Below, piece by piece: positions 23,650-35,630 of a stretch of 64,000 bases of DNA. The notes under the pieces were generated by a model, which was not told the DNA's origin, ran no database searches, and worked only from the letters and a program-made list of their open reading frames with translations. The stretch is from positions 1,426,001-1,490,000 of the forward strand of contig JAVTLE010000014.1 of assembly GCA_033439295.1 (NCBI GenBank). The letters run 5' to 3'. Each line of letters begins with the position of its first letter. Position 1 is the stretch's first letter. This DNA comes from Deuterostichococcus epilithicus (taxonomy: Eukaryota; Chlorophyta; Trebouxiophyceae; Prasiolales; Stichococcaceae). The translations under genes and the position numbers were made by a program.

Positions 23650-24254
23650 CCCTGGTATGTGTGTTGCACATTCTGCTGCCAGAGAATATTGTCTGTGAAG
23701 GATGGTGTTCGGGTCGCGTTGTAGGCAGAAGAGCTGGGATGCAGCCTGTAGGTCAGGGCGAATGTGTTTTCTGCCTCCTGAAACCCCTGGACGATGGTCC
23801 TCGTGCGCCGCCAGGTGGCAGCGCACCAGCAGCAGCCGCAGCCCCCGGCCCAGTGTCAGCCGCACCGCGACGCCCCCCTTGTTGCCGAGCATGTTGCTGA
23901 TGCCTGACGCAGCAGGGTCACAAACGATTGGGGGAAGGTCGAAACACGCCTGACACCTCTGAGAACGAGTGTAAACGTTGAAGAACGACCCATGTGTGGG
24001 ACGGCTGCTTGCAGAGCAGGTGCACGGCACCATGCTGGAAAGCAACCTGCGGCAACACTGGAGGTCTGGACGCGCGACAGCCGCCCCTCCATGCGGCGGT
24101 GCGCCAGTACGACAATCGTGATGCACAGCAGGTTTTGCGACGCGACGTGCCGCCACTCGGGGCCGGCCGCCTCTACCAGCCGACTCCGCCAGAGCTGCAC
24201 CTCCGCGCCGCCCTCTTGCGTGCCAATGACCAGCATGTCAATTGCGTGCAGGTG
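23650..24254 (-). pseudogene. Relic of an inositol polyphosphate 5-phosphatase (IPPc domain)
   Basis: Three pieces of the 5-phosphatase catalytic domain are readable on the minus strand. Exon 24254-24047 encodes AIDMLVIGTQEGG and onward. It joins in phase to an exon starting at 23903 that encodes GISNMLGNKGGVAVRL and RCHLAAHED. Within about 30 bases the C-terminal piece follows in another frame (LTYRLHPSSSAYNATRTPSF, then TDNILW). The stretch normally between HLAAHED and the C-terminal piece is absent. It would hold the RNxDY segment and the catalytic GDxNYR motif. No N-terminal WN motif was found upstream. The deletion plus frame change makes a working enzyme unlikely. An unrecognised splice pattern could rescue the frame but not the missing motif. 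Confidence 0.65.
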
Positions 24255-25571
24255 CTGACCCTGGGGAAGGAGAGAGCGGCATCGGGATGGCATGATTCGA
24301 GCTCAGGTTTTCAGCAACAAGCTACGTGTTTTCATTGTTGCACCACGTACCAGCAAGCAGCTGAAGCGCGCATGCGCGGCTGGGCAACCTGGAGTCCGAA
24401 TCGAAGATTTAACACATCGGATTGTTATACTTTCAGGCGCTATCAGGATTCTAGGTGTTTACTGCTCCGACTGATGTTGCAACTGCGCGACTGCAAGTTC
24501 AACAACATCCCATGCGGAGGAGCAGGCCCACGCGGCGTGATTGCAGCGCTGAAAATCGAGGTTGTGAGGGTGCTACAGCAGGCATCCCTGCTCTGGCGCA
24601 TCCGCCAGTGGACGGACGGACGCTCAATGGGTGAGGACACCCCTGCTATGGTGATGCAAAGCCAGGTAGTTTGAGATGCCAGGTAGTTTGAGATACGCAG
24701 CACGTCAGATATGTTTCACCAACCAACTGGCATGGTTTGCCGTGCTCAGGATGTCGTTTCGGTCGACAAATAGCCACAAGTGTATGCTACACAGATTTAT
24801 TACAGACTCCATCACTGCCGATCTGTGCAAATTCCCCCTTTCCGCCAGCGCGCAAAAGGTTATCCTTCCAAGAAGTGACGCCACGACAGTCGTAATCTGC
24901 GCGGGAGCTGCGAGCACGTGGCGACAGGTCATCCGAGATTGAGCATGGCGTGCGCACGCCATGCTCACGCCGACACATAGTCTTGTGTTTGACGTACGCT
25001 GTAGTGCTGGTCGGTTTAGCGGATAGGCTGTAGAGTAGTTTGACCGGCCGGAGAGAGATAGCGCTCTTGTCCGCACGTTGCACGTCATAGGCGACTTTTG
25101 GCCCGAGCGTGGCGTTTCATCAGCCGAACCGGCCCGCGGCACGCGGGCAGGCTGCAAATCCGAACATCTCCCACGATGGCGGCAGCGGCGACGTCGGTTG
25201 CTGGCAAGCAGGCGGCCCGCCGCAGCCATGCGGACGGCCTGTACTCATCTCCCGTGCAACGGCTTGAATCTCGAGTGGAAGTTCAATGGCTCTCGTCGCA
25301 CTGCCGGCAGCGTCGCATCCGCAAAAGGCGAGCTGGCCAGTCTGCATTAGTTCATGCATTCATGCACATTACCCTTGGAGTTCAAGCGGGGCATTCTGTA
25401 CGTCGTGTCACTCTATCCAGTCCCGCTTCGGTCTGCATTGCCCTACAGTAATCTTCTTCCTGACCCGGGCGCAATCCGCGCAGACCGATAGCACCTGCCG
25501 ATGCTGACTTTCGCTACTGCAATCACGGCAGGCTGACAGCGTGCCAAGCAGCCAGCGCAGCCGAGGTCGCT
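24255..25571. other. Intergenic region without a supported gene
   Basis: About 1.3 kb between the phosphatase relic and the next start. An ATG at 25176 opens an Ala-rich frame (MAAAATSVAGKQAARR) that could be a non-canonical first exon of the downstream gene, but no donor joins it convincingly. Nothing else was recognised. Confidence 0.45.
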
Positions 25572-26970
25572 ATGGCGGCGGCGTCGGCAGTGTCAAACAG
25601 CGCCGCTCGGACCTCGCCCGCCCGCGCGGCCGCCAGCAGCCCCAGCAGCATGTCCAGCTTGGCGACCTACCGGCTGCCGCAGCGCAAGCCGCAGCAGCGG
25701 TGGCTGGACGCCTGCATCCGGGACGCGGTGCTCAACCTTGATGAGGCGCCCTTCCTGCAGGCAGCCAGTGTGGACCCGCAGCCGCACATGCAGCGCTTCC
25801 GGGTGTCTCCAGACGTCGGCGACGCCCCCCAGGTGCACGTCTGACCATTTGTTCGTGATGAACATCCTGTCGCAGGCCAGGACATAGCAACTTACCCAGA
25901 CAACGCTGACAGTGGAAATTGGTCGGCAGCTGATTTGCACTGCCCTCAGCATCCTCAGCATCGATTCAGACATGCAGGCATGCTTCTCCTTGGCGCAGAT
26001 CGCTTCGGCACTTTCCCCAACAACGAAGCTGACGCTGTGGCCTCTCGACCCGCAGCTGTGGGATGGCATCGTCCGGCACCTCAGCGAATCCGGCGCCGAG
26101 ACCAGCACGGTGCTGTACGTGTCCCCAGTTGTCGTCGGGGAGACGCCAGCGGAGCAGGCAGCCGTCTCCTGCCTCGCAACTGCGGCTTGCGACTCGGCGC
26201 GGGAGGTGCTGACCGGCGTCGCCGCCGGCGCCGACGGTGCCCCCATGCTGAGTGGCCGTGTTGGCGACTGCTGTGGCGGTCACGCCGGGGTGCCGCACCC
26301 TCACGGCAGCCACACACACAGCAGCCACGGCGGCCTGCATGGCGCGGGGGTCCACGCGCTCAATACCGGCGCCGGGCAGCAGCACTTCAGCTCCATGGGG
26401 GCATCGCTGGACTCTGACATGGCGGCGGCGGGCGGCTTTGGGCCCCGCGGCAGCGGCGCGCCGCACGGGGCCTTCAAGCATGGCTACGCCAAGGCCTCGC
26501 AGATCGTGCCGTATGTATCGCTGCGGCGTGGCGGCGACGAAGCGACTGCCGGCGACCAACTGCCAGAGGTGCGCTTGCTGGCCTTGCAAGCTGCCTCAGC
26601 AGTGTACACTACCATTGGTGTCCAGCTTGCTATGCCCGCTTGTTGTTCTAGACACGTGCAACGCTCCAGACCGAGGCAGACAACTGCAGTTGAGCCCTTT
26701 TGATGTAATGAGCACAGTGGCTGATGCGTGGCTGATGACCGTGCATGTTGACCGCAGGGCCGCATGCGGGCAGGTAGCATGCAGGACGGGCAGCTGCAGC
26801 GGCTGTGGGGCGTGGTCGTACAGTCGCGAGAGCATGGCGGCATGGAGGGCTGCTATGTCCTGAAGACTGTCTCCAGCAATGCCGCCGACTGCCAGTGCAC
26901 CTCGTACACGCTCACCAAAGTGTGCGATGGCGCCTCAATGCAGCCGCAGCTGTCCAATGCATGGCTGTGA
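25572..26970 (+). CDS. Unknown protein with His-rich and Cys-containing segments
   Basis: Not assigned to a family. Three exons join in phase: 25572-25832, then 25978-26568 (or from 25999, using a second acceptor), then 26758-26970, giving about 347-354 residues. The N-terminus (MAAASAVSNSAARTSPARAA) is Ala/Ser/Arg-rich and resembles a plastid or mitochondrial transit peptide. The middle exon has a conserved-looking segment (LTLWPLDPQLWDGIVRHLSE), then a Gly/His-rich stretch (HPHGSHTHSSHGGLHGAGVH). The last exon ends in a compact block, CYVLKTVSSNAADCQCTSYT then LTKVC, with a stop at 26968-26970. The Cys pattern and His stretch could bind metal, but this is only suggestive. Confidence 0.6.
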
Positions 26971-27452
26971 GGAGCCATAGGCTGTGTGCGTCCCTCAATC
27001 AGAGATGACGATAGTCAGAGAGTGGGGGCGAGTGGCGTAGCCAGAGGGGGTTTGAGGGGCTTTTCAACAGAGGCTGCTGATGCAGTGGCGCCGTGAACCG
27101 CGCAGCGCTAAGGCTGGCCTTGTGTATGTACACATCGGAGGTCGGCAGACGGTGGAGATGTTTCCTCCGTTCGGAGATCACAAATTACACTCATACAGCT
27201 CCTGTCAAAATTGTTGTGTGTACAGCTATGGTAGTCAGTGACAGCTGGGGATTTGGCAACTTGCTCAGAGAGCTTCAGGGGACAACTGCAAACCGCGTTC
27301 TTGCAGCAAGCTTTGTCACTGAAGGCGAGAGGATCCTCGCGTTATTTAATTGTAAGTAGTATTCAGCTCCTTGGTGCGAAACACTGTTGCCACATCTTCA
27401 AAAGTGCACAAACACACAAAGTCCATTCCCCACGCTGGCCCCGTGCCTGCCG
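26971..27452. other. Convergent intergenic spacer
   Basis: Between two facing gene ends. No recognised coding or RNA feature. Confidence 0.5.
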
Positions 27453-29061
27453 TCAGCTGAAGTTGCCCTCGAAGCCACCCTCGTCGGCCTCCTCGCCCGC
27501 CAGGACGTGACTGTTGTACAGCCTCATCTGCGGCAGCGACAGGCGCTGCTGCTGTGCGGAGAACAGGCGCGGTACAACCGCCGCGTCACCGTCCCCGCTT
27601 CCTGCGCCTGAACCTGCCAGCTCCGGCAGCAGCACGCTGCCTAACAAGCCGGCCTGCGCCAGCCAGCCGCTGGCCTGTGCTGTCGTGGCCGGCGGCAGCT
27701 GCCCGACAAAGAGGCTCTGCAGCGCGGCCATGTTGGCGGCGTGCCCCAGCAGGCTGCCGAGCTGCTGCGGCGCCAGCCCTAGGTGGGTCAGCCCCTGCAA
27801 ACAGCCGTGGCGTCAGCAACGACTGGACTGGGCCGTGCACCTGTGTGGCAGCTAGAGCCCTCTGGTGGTCGTGGGGCCATCACATCAGCAACTGCCTTAC
27901 TGTTGCCAGTCAGATCATCGATCCAGGAAGCAGCGGAACACGGATAGACCATACCTGCAGCCCCCACACGGACAGGCGGTCCCCCCTGTAGCCAGCCGCC
28001 TCCAGTGCGACGCCAAAGTCGGCCACGTCTTCCTGGAACCCAAGATCCGCATGTCCGGCATATCGCAGGGCGCCAACCAGAGCAGTGCAGACCGCCCATG
28101 CCGTCATGCAACAGCAGCACCTGATCCCTCAGAAATAAGGGTAATCAGAGAGTGCTGCCATGTGACACGAGTAGCGATGCTGGGTCGAGACACCCCAGTT
28201 CCTCTCGGCCAGGCGCTCCGTGGTGACACCTACCACCCAAGATCATCTAGTCCACTGACCTGGAGATCGATGGACACCCTCCGCAGCAGACATCCGCGCT
28301 GCACGGCAGCGCCTGCCGCCTTTAGCGCCGCTGCCGCCGCGGCGTGCACCTCTGCCGGCGCCAGCACGAATATCACCGTGGAGACTGGCCACGGCAGCCG
28401 GAACGGCCGCGTGTCCATGCCGCAACCCAACAGCACCACCTGCACATCCATGAACAATGACTGTAAGACTTGAGAGCTTCGTGGCGTGCCACTGCACGGC
28501 CGCACGGCCGCTGCTCGCCAGCTTGCGTCGCCCTTGCGAGACAGAGCTACGGCTCCTTGTCGCAAAGTCCTGCGCAGCCGGACCTCCGGAAGAACGGTCA
28601 CACCTGGCGGCACTCCTGGCGCAAGTCCATGTTGACGATGTCCACTGCCCTCAGGAGCTGTTCGTCCAGAAATGCCGTTGCGGCAGCATCGGCAGCGTCA
28701 GACTGCTGTGACGTAGACGCCGGTCCCTGTGGCAAGCAGATGTGTTCATTTGAGGATCCACCACAGCCTAGAGAAGAAAAAGCGACTTTATTATGTCGCA
28801 CAGTCTTGATGGGCTACTCATTGCAGTACCAGCGCTTACCGCCAGGGCCTCTGCAAAAGGGTCCAGAAACCGAGGCTCAGCCTGGCGGAACTCCAGCGCT
28901 CGCACTGCGGCGAGCTGCTGGCTCGCTTGCAGCGGCGCCCATGCCGTGCAGACGGTGTGGCAGCGGACGCAGCGGTTGGCGCTGCTGCCTGCCGGTCTAC
29001 GGCTGGAACTTGAGAACTGCAGCAAGCTGGCGTGCGGTATCCGAGCGACCAATTGCATCAT
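27453..29061 (-). CDS. SAM-dependent methyltransferase, leucine carboxyl methyltransferase-like family
   Basis: Rossmann-fold methyltransferase related to the LCMT/COG3315 group; the substrate is unknown. The first exon runs from ATG 29061 to 28840. It has an Arg/Ser/Ala-rich start resembling an organelle transit peptide and the family block EFRQAEPRFLDPFAEALA. Later exons hold AFLDEQLLRAV and the SAM motif VVLLGCGMDTRPFRLPWP. Next comes an LSVWGLQ block that is canonical near the end of the fold, then the last exon (THLGLAPQQLGSLLGHAANM) ending EGNFS at 27453. The acidic residue that usually binds the SAM ribose is not obvious after the third strand (IFVLAPAEVHA, where the family usually has D or E earlier), so activity should not be assumed. 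Middle exon borders were not all fixed. Confidence 0.7.
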
Positions 29062-29345
29062 ACTCAGCAGACCATAATGTACTTTCTGAGCGACTTGTGT
29101 GTCGACTCTACGCCCGACTATTCCGGCCGATGGTTCGATGCAGCAACTGCAGACTGCAGGGAGCCGAGCGTGGGGACGATCCTAGATTTACAGATGAGTT
29201 TCAAATGACGAGTATGAAATCGAAGAACCCGCAATGACTGGACTGTCTGTCAACAAGTCGTGCTGTCGACTCCAATAGCCAATAACACTCTGCTGCCAGC
29301 TGGCGCACACATGGCCGTGGCCTCATGATGACAGCTAGTCCCGCA

Positions 29346-32300
29346 TCATTCCTGCACAAGAATCGGCAGAGGTCCCAAACCGCCCTGGTCCCACAGCTCC
29401 GCTTTGCTGTACCGCTGCACGCCGGACCCGGTCGCGGACACCAGCTCATCGGCAAATGCCGCCACCACCCGTTTTACCATCCCGGTGTCCCGACGCTGGT
29501 CTGCCACCTGGAAACGGATGTGCACGTGCAGATGAAGGCGTTGGAACACCGTCTCGGCACATGCTGGACACTCTGCCTGACACTGATCCTTAGACCCGAG
29601 CGGGGGGAGCTGCAACCTCATTCCATCCGCATCGGGGTCATTAGGGTCATGCAGCTGCTGCAGCAACCTGCCGGGAGGCCAGGAAGCACTGCGCCCCATG
29701 CCGCCCAGCAGTGGTGGCTCCTGCGCCTCACCTTGAGGCGCAGCTCGGGGGAGGGCAGCTCCTCGAACCACTCCTCGGCGCCGCGCGTGAGCGCCGCCAC
29801 GCCCCGGTGGCGCAGCCCCAGGCCCTGCTCGTGCTCCCGCACCGCAGCCTCCAGCAGCGCCACCGCCGACGCTGGGTGCCCCGACGCTCGGTACCTGCGC
29901 AACTCGCACGACGCAGCCTGTCCAACGAGAGACTTGAAGCACACTGTTGTGAAATTCTCGCTTGATCGGCACAGCTGTGCCTGGCAACTGTGACGGGGCA
30001 GCAGCCTGTGCCAGCATTTCCCGTCCGACTTCACACACGCAGCAGCCGGAAAGTGTGGACTGTGGGCGGTCGGCGGGCATGCCGCCAGCAGCAGGCGACG
30101 TGTGCGTGTGCAATTGCTGTCCTGCAAGCCGCACCGGGCGGCGACGCGGGACAGGATGCGGAGGGCTCGCTCCCGGGCTGCCACTTCCTGGGGCCGCCAC
30201 TCCTCGCTGCCCATGGACAGCGCATCCGCCAGCGCCTCCAGCTCCGGCAGTAGGCCTGCGAGTTATAGATCCTCTCTGGGTTGTCGTGGGGTTCCGCCTG
30301 CCTGAGGGGTACCCTGCGCAGGCGATCCTGTGGCGCCCAATTCGCTGCTTCGCTTGGCTGCGCACGGCCGGGTCAATCACATCGAACGAGGGCGGCACCA
30401 GCTGTGGTGGTTCGGCAACAGGAGTCTAACGACGCAAAGGGGAGGACTGCGTCATACACCAGCTGGAGGGCTGCAAGAGCCGAGAGACTCTCGAGCTGCG
30501 CCTGCTGACTTACTGGGGTGCTCGGCGCCGCCGACCAGCTCCTGCTTGAGCTGCAGCGCCTTGTCCAGGAGCTGCGCTGCGCGGGCGATGCCGGCGGGGC
30601 CGCTCATCGCCGCGGTGGCCGCCACGTTGCGCAGCGCCCACACGCGCTCGGGCACGGGCGTCGCCGCCTCGCGGGCCGCGGCACGATCCGCCGCCAGCGT
30701 CGACGCGTCCGGCCACTCCTCCTCCACCAGCGCCGCCGCCAGCGCTGCCTGGGCGTGGTGCAGGACAAGCGCTGCGGATCGGAGCTCTGGACGAAAGCTG
30801 CACCGTGTGGATGCGGGTCCCCTGCCGCGCTGCACGCTCCTCAGCAGTCACAAGCAGCTTGGGCGCAGCAAGCGGCACCCACCTGGGGGCCCAACTCACT
30901 GGAGCGACATCAGGGCAGCAGCTCGGGCAGGCCCACCTCTGCCAGGCGCTGCCGCTCCCTCCGTTCGGCGCGCACCGCCCGCGACAGGTTGGCCTCCGCC
31001 AGCTCGCGCACCATGCCCGCCACTGGGTGCGCCTCCCCCAGCGCCGCGTCCGCAAGCGCCGCCACCGGCGTCAGCGAGTCCTGCGCAGCAGGCGGCGAAC
31101 CTGAACACCTGTGCTGAAGTGGAGGCCAGCACCGCGGTGGCGGCAGGTCAGAGCACCTTCGCCGCCGCGACGGACGCTCACTAGGCAGAAGGGGCGGCAG
31201 GGACCAGCAGCAGCTGCGAGCTGTGCTTGACGCCTCCCGCTGCGGCGGCTCCAATAGGAAGAAAGACGCACCTGCAGCGCGCCGCGCGTGAGCTCGCCCA
31301 GCGTGCGGCGGATGAGCGCCGCGGCGGCCTCGAACCAGGCGGGTGCATCCGCCTGGCGCGCAGGGCGCTGCGCCAGCATGCGGTCCAGGAAGTGCGCCAT
31401 CGCGAGGATGCTGCCAAGGTACGGCGGCGCCGGCGCCGCCAGATCCTGCATCGATGCGGGTGCGGGGCCCTTGGAAAGCGTGCCCTCTCAGGCTTTGCGC
31501 CAGCACCGGCCGACGGCCGCAGCAGCAGCATCCGCAGTAGCATTGCTGCCTGGGTGCTCTCATGACGGCGCCACTGGACCCTGCCGAGCATGCTGCTATG
31601 TGCTTACAGACACCAGGCGCCGATGCTGGGCATCACAAGCCCGCAAGCCGGCGTGCTGCACAAGGGCGCCTCGCATTCTCAAGCGCCACCAGGCTTCAGG
31701 CCATGGACTCGACCCGTGCACACCACGACATCTGGCCATCGGGCGCAAGCGACTTCCACTCAGTGCCGGAGCCGCGCCTGGTATAGGGCGCGTTCCTCGT
31801 CCTCCATGAGGCCCGCCAGCACCAAGGACGCCTCCTCCAGGCGGCCGGCCTCCACCGCGCCAATGGCGCGGTCCAGCCGTGCGCTGCCCCGCTGCGGGTG
31901 GTCCTCCGGCAGCACGCCCCGCTCCGTGCGCACCTGCGGCGCATGGGACGGGCGACTTTATGCGTCGAGGCCAAGTTTGTGCTTTTGTTGGCCGGTGTCA
32001 GCTTGTCGTGACATTGTCCGCAGCAGCCAGCGGCGAGCGCAGCTGAGCTTGTCAGAGTGCTTCATGGTAACCTGCTCCGAAGTGCCCCAGTGGACATCGA
32101 TCAGGTAACACAAGCAGGTCACAGGTGGTGCTGCCGCACGCATGACTGAGAGCAGACTCTGAGGACCTGACCTGGAGGGGCGTCTCGGCGGGCGAAATGC
32201 GGGCGGCGGCGCCGCCCAGCAGCGCGTGCAGCGCCTGCGTGGCGGTGGCAGCGGCGCGGCAGGCGGCCACGTTCATCCAGTGCTGTAGCTCCACCTCGTC

Positions 32301-34793
32301 CATGTGCTGCAGCGGGCCCTGTGGCGTGTGCCAGGTCCCAATCTCAAAAGTGGGCATGGTAAAATTTTCTCTCTGGCCGGAGGCCCGACATGTCCACATT
32401 GGCCAAGTGTACCCAGAGGCACTGCCACATCACACACTTCAGCACGCGCCTGGAGCGAGAGTGTAGGAATGGCACGCTCCTGAGACCCGAGGCCTGGCAG
32501 ATGGCCTCTTGTCCGCTGCCTGTGAAACAAGCCGAATCACTTGCTATAATTTTGGGCTGGCAGGATTGGGCAGCTCTCAACATGCCCCCACCTCGCCCAT
32601 CATGGCCTGCAGCCGCATGGCGGAGGCGTAGCCGCCCGCCGCTGCCCGCGCCGCCGCGCCCGCCAGCGCCGTCGCCCCGGACCGCGCTTCGTCAAGGGAG
32701 GCGTACAGCGCCGTCGCCTGCGCTGGCGCGTCGCCGACGACGGTGCCGAAAGTGACGCCCAGCTGCACCAACGCCTCCTGCGGCAGCCGCCCCTCCGTCT
32801 TGGCACCCTGCAAATAGACGCGCTCCGCGACTTGTGAAGGCGGTGCCTTCGAAAGGTTGTGACCTCCCCATCGGCAGAGGCAGGCCGACACTTATGGTGG
32901 CAGTGCCCAGTGCCCCGGCGCCCAGATGGTGCGCCAGACCCCCAGCACCGCATCTCCTGGCGGCCGCAGCAACTGATCCCTGCCGGCAGATCCGGGGCGC
33001 ATCGCGAAGGATAGCTAGACGGCCACACCGGCTGCGGCTTAGCGATGCTGGCGGCGCCCTCCAGGCGCATGGCAAAGCGCGTGGCCAGGCGCGCCAGCGC
33101 TTTTCGCTCCGCCTCCTTGGCGGCGCGCGCCTCCGCGGCTCGCCGCTCCTCCTCCGCCTCTCGGGCCCGCCGCTCGGCGTCCCGCTGCCGCTGCCGCTCC
33201 TCTTCCTCCCTACAGGGCGAGGAGAGGAAACCTCGGCCGCTGGTTTCCAGCTTGACTGCAGCACGGTCCGAAACTCCGACAGAGGCCCCCTGCTCGGCCC
33301 ACCTGCCGCCAAGGCAGTGGAGCCCCACTGCAAGCTTCTCCCTCATACCTGGTACCTCAGGCCTCAGGACCCCAATGGAAGGGGCTGACCAGCAAGTCGG
33401 CTTCCAGCCTGGTGTCCAGAGGCACTGCTGCACACAGTGCATTCCACCTGGACATCACCGGCTGCACATGCACCAGCCGAAAGCTTGAACGCTGATCATT
33501 ACACAGCTTGTCGCAGGGTCCCCCAGTTGCCGCTCGCCAACCTGCGGGCCTGCTCCCGCTCCGCTGCCAGCTGCCGCTCGCGCTCCTCCCTGACTTTCTG
33601 CGCCGCCTCCGTCTTCTCCGCCAGCAGCGCCGCGCTCGCCGCCTCGGCCTCCTCAAACGCCGCCCGCCGCGCCGCCGCCGCCTCGTCGGCGCGCCGCTTG
33701 AGCTCCGCCTTTTCCTCCGCGCGCTGCCGCTCGCGGGCAACCCGCTCTGCCTCCTTCGCCGTCGCCTCCTCCCGTGCCTTTGCCAGCCTGCAGGGCGCCC
33801 ACAGGATGGACATTCGAATTTCATTGGTCGGCGCATCCTGGCAGCCTCCCTAGCAGCTGGTGATGCATGCGAGACGCGAGAGCCAAGGCGCCAGCCGCTG
33901 ACGCTGACGCTGACGCTCCGAAAACTAGCACGGAAGCTGAGGCCTGCTGCTGCACGCACCGCTCGGCGGCCTCAGCAGCTTTGGCGGCAGCTTCCTGTTG
34001 CTCGTAATCCCGCCGTGCCCTGAACAGCTGCTGGTCGTTGATGAGGGCCTCCTCGCTGACATCCTGCACACCACGAGCTGGACGCGTCAATGCCCCGGAT
34101 GCAAAGCCTGTTGTCATGATACATCAGAACAGCACATCTGCCTGATCTCCGCGCCTGTGGCCGAAGGGTGAATGCTGCTCGTTCCGTGTTGATGCGGCTG
34201 AGCCGGATGGAGAACAGCACCGCCAGCGCCCAGACAAAGCCGCTGGTGGATGTCAGCAGGCCCTCCGGCGGTGCCGCCAACGGCTGGTGTGGCGGCCGGT
34301 CCGGCCAGGCCACCTGAATCCAAAATTACATATCATGTGGGATTCCAGCTCATCGTGCTGTTTTGATAAATCCTTGCAACTTAAACGTGCATGCATGGTT
34401 GGCTCTGAATGACGCTTCGCACACCTGCATGCTGGTGTGCCGGCTGCTGGTCACGCCGCTGCTGGCCTCGTCTGCTGTGAAGGCTGTTGGCGTGCCACTG
34501 AGATCGCCGTCCCAGCCGAAGTCACTGGCGATGGAGGCCTGGGCGCCAGGTGCGCTCGAATCTGCTCGCGCATCCGGCCATGCATTCAGCGGCGCCGCCA
34601 CCTCCACAGAGGCATCGGGCCGCTCTGCCGGCTGTGAGGCGGCGGCGATCACTTGACGCCGCTGCTGGAGCGATCTGTGACCAGCCTTGCGTGTCTGCAC
34701 CGCCTGTCCTCGGCAGCTGTTGCATGTGCGCATGCCCGGCAGTGGCGGCAGCACCGCCGCGCGGCAATGCACGCACGGTGTGTCCGGCGCCAT
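29346..34793 (-). CDS. Large unknown protein: CxxC pair, one membrane segment, coiled coil, helical repeats
   Basis: I do not recognise the family. The first exon (34793-34425) starts [16 protein letters not shown] and contains CVHC and CNSC, a possible zinc ribbon. An exon starting at 34313 has one hydrophobic segment ([14 protein letters not shown]). Then come long Glu/Arg/Ala-rich exons ([40 protein letters not shown] in similar composition), a strong coiled coil. Further exons are alpha-helical, Ala/Leu-rich and TPR-like ([40 protein letters not shown]). The last exon ends [16 protein letters not shown], stop at 29346. Not every exon border could be fixed, and the span could hide two genes, though the frames run on without an obvious internal start. 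The layout suggests an organelle membrane scaffold; this is inference. Confidence 0.55.
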
Positions 34794-35630
34794 GCCGGGC
34801 TGGGAAGTGCCAATAACAGCTGAAACAAGATCACCAGGCTATGCAAATTGTCCTCTACTGCTGCCGGGCCTTCTCGAAGCTATCAGGACGTGCAGGATTG
34901 AACGAAATTCGATGGTGCCATCGTCTCGGGAGATTAATTGCCGATGTCGCAATTCTATTGAACGTGCCACATCGTTGTAAATGGCCGAGTTTTGATGCAA
35001 CACGCCAGGCCTGCCAATGCCCTCTGGTCAGGACAGGGAAGCAGTGGAAGGACAACCGGGTGCACAAGGTGCAAGACGAGCGTTTGCCGCTGCACGCTGC
35101 TGCATAGAAGATTTTCGAACGAGAACCGATCACGAGTGCAGAGTAGGGTTCGAGCTTCAGGGTCCCGCGACGCAACGGAACGGATCCTCCAGATCAGTTG
35201 CTGACACCAGCTCGACTTGCACGTTGCTGCCGATCCGACCGCTCGAAAGCAAGCAGCACAGGCTCTTAGCTTCAAATCCGTAGGCACTGCGTCGCTCGCT
35301 GCTTCTCAGGCAGGTACGAGTGTCAGCAGGGTAATTAGCCAGTCACGCAAGCCAGCGCATGCCACAGCTCAAGAGACACCTCAGTTCCAGCAATTCTCCT
35401 TTTGGTTGCTCCAAGCGCACGCGTTCCTCCAGCGCAGACATGCCGCTACACGGCCGCGCCGTGCCACCATTGCGCCGCCAAGTGTGCACGGTACCACTTG
35501 GTGCAGCTGCCATGACACTGACACGGAGGCATCTGCCGACGACTCCCATCCTGTTCAAATTCAGAATCTGTTGCCTTCAGGTGAGCAGCCTCTGCAGTCG
35601 TCTCCCGCCGCACCAGCCTCAGCTGCAGCC
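34794..35630. other. Divergent intergenic region
   Basis: About 840 bases between two head-to-head starts; likely promoters and 5' untranslated regions of both. Open frames here have no conserved content. No repeat was recognised. Confidence 0.5.

Noticed and set aside
24705-25229. Minus-strand 174-codon frame as a gene or as the N-terminus of the phosphatase
   Set aside because: It has no WN or other 5-phosphatase N-terminal motif and no conserved segment.
29346-30398. A 350-codon minus-strand open frame as a complete gene
   Set aside because: Only its end matches the last exon of the large unknown gene; the rest reads through introns and out of frame with the neighbouring exon [13 protein letters not shown].
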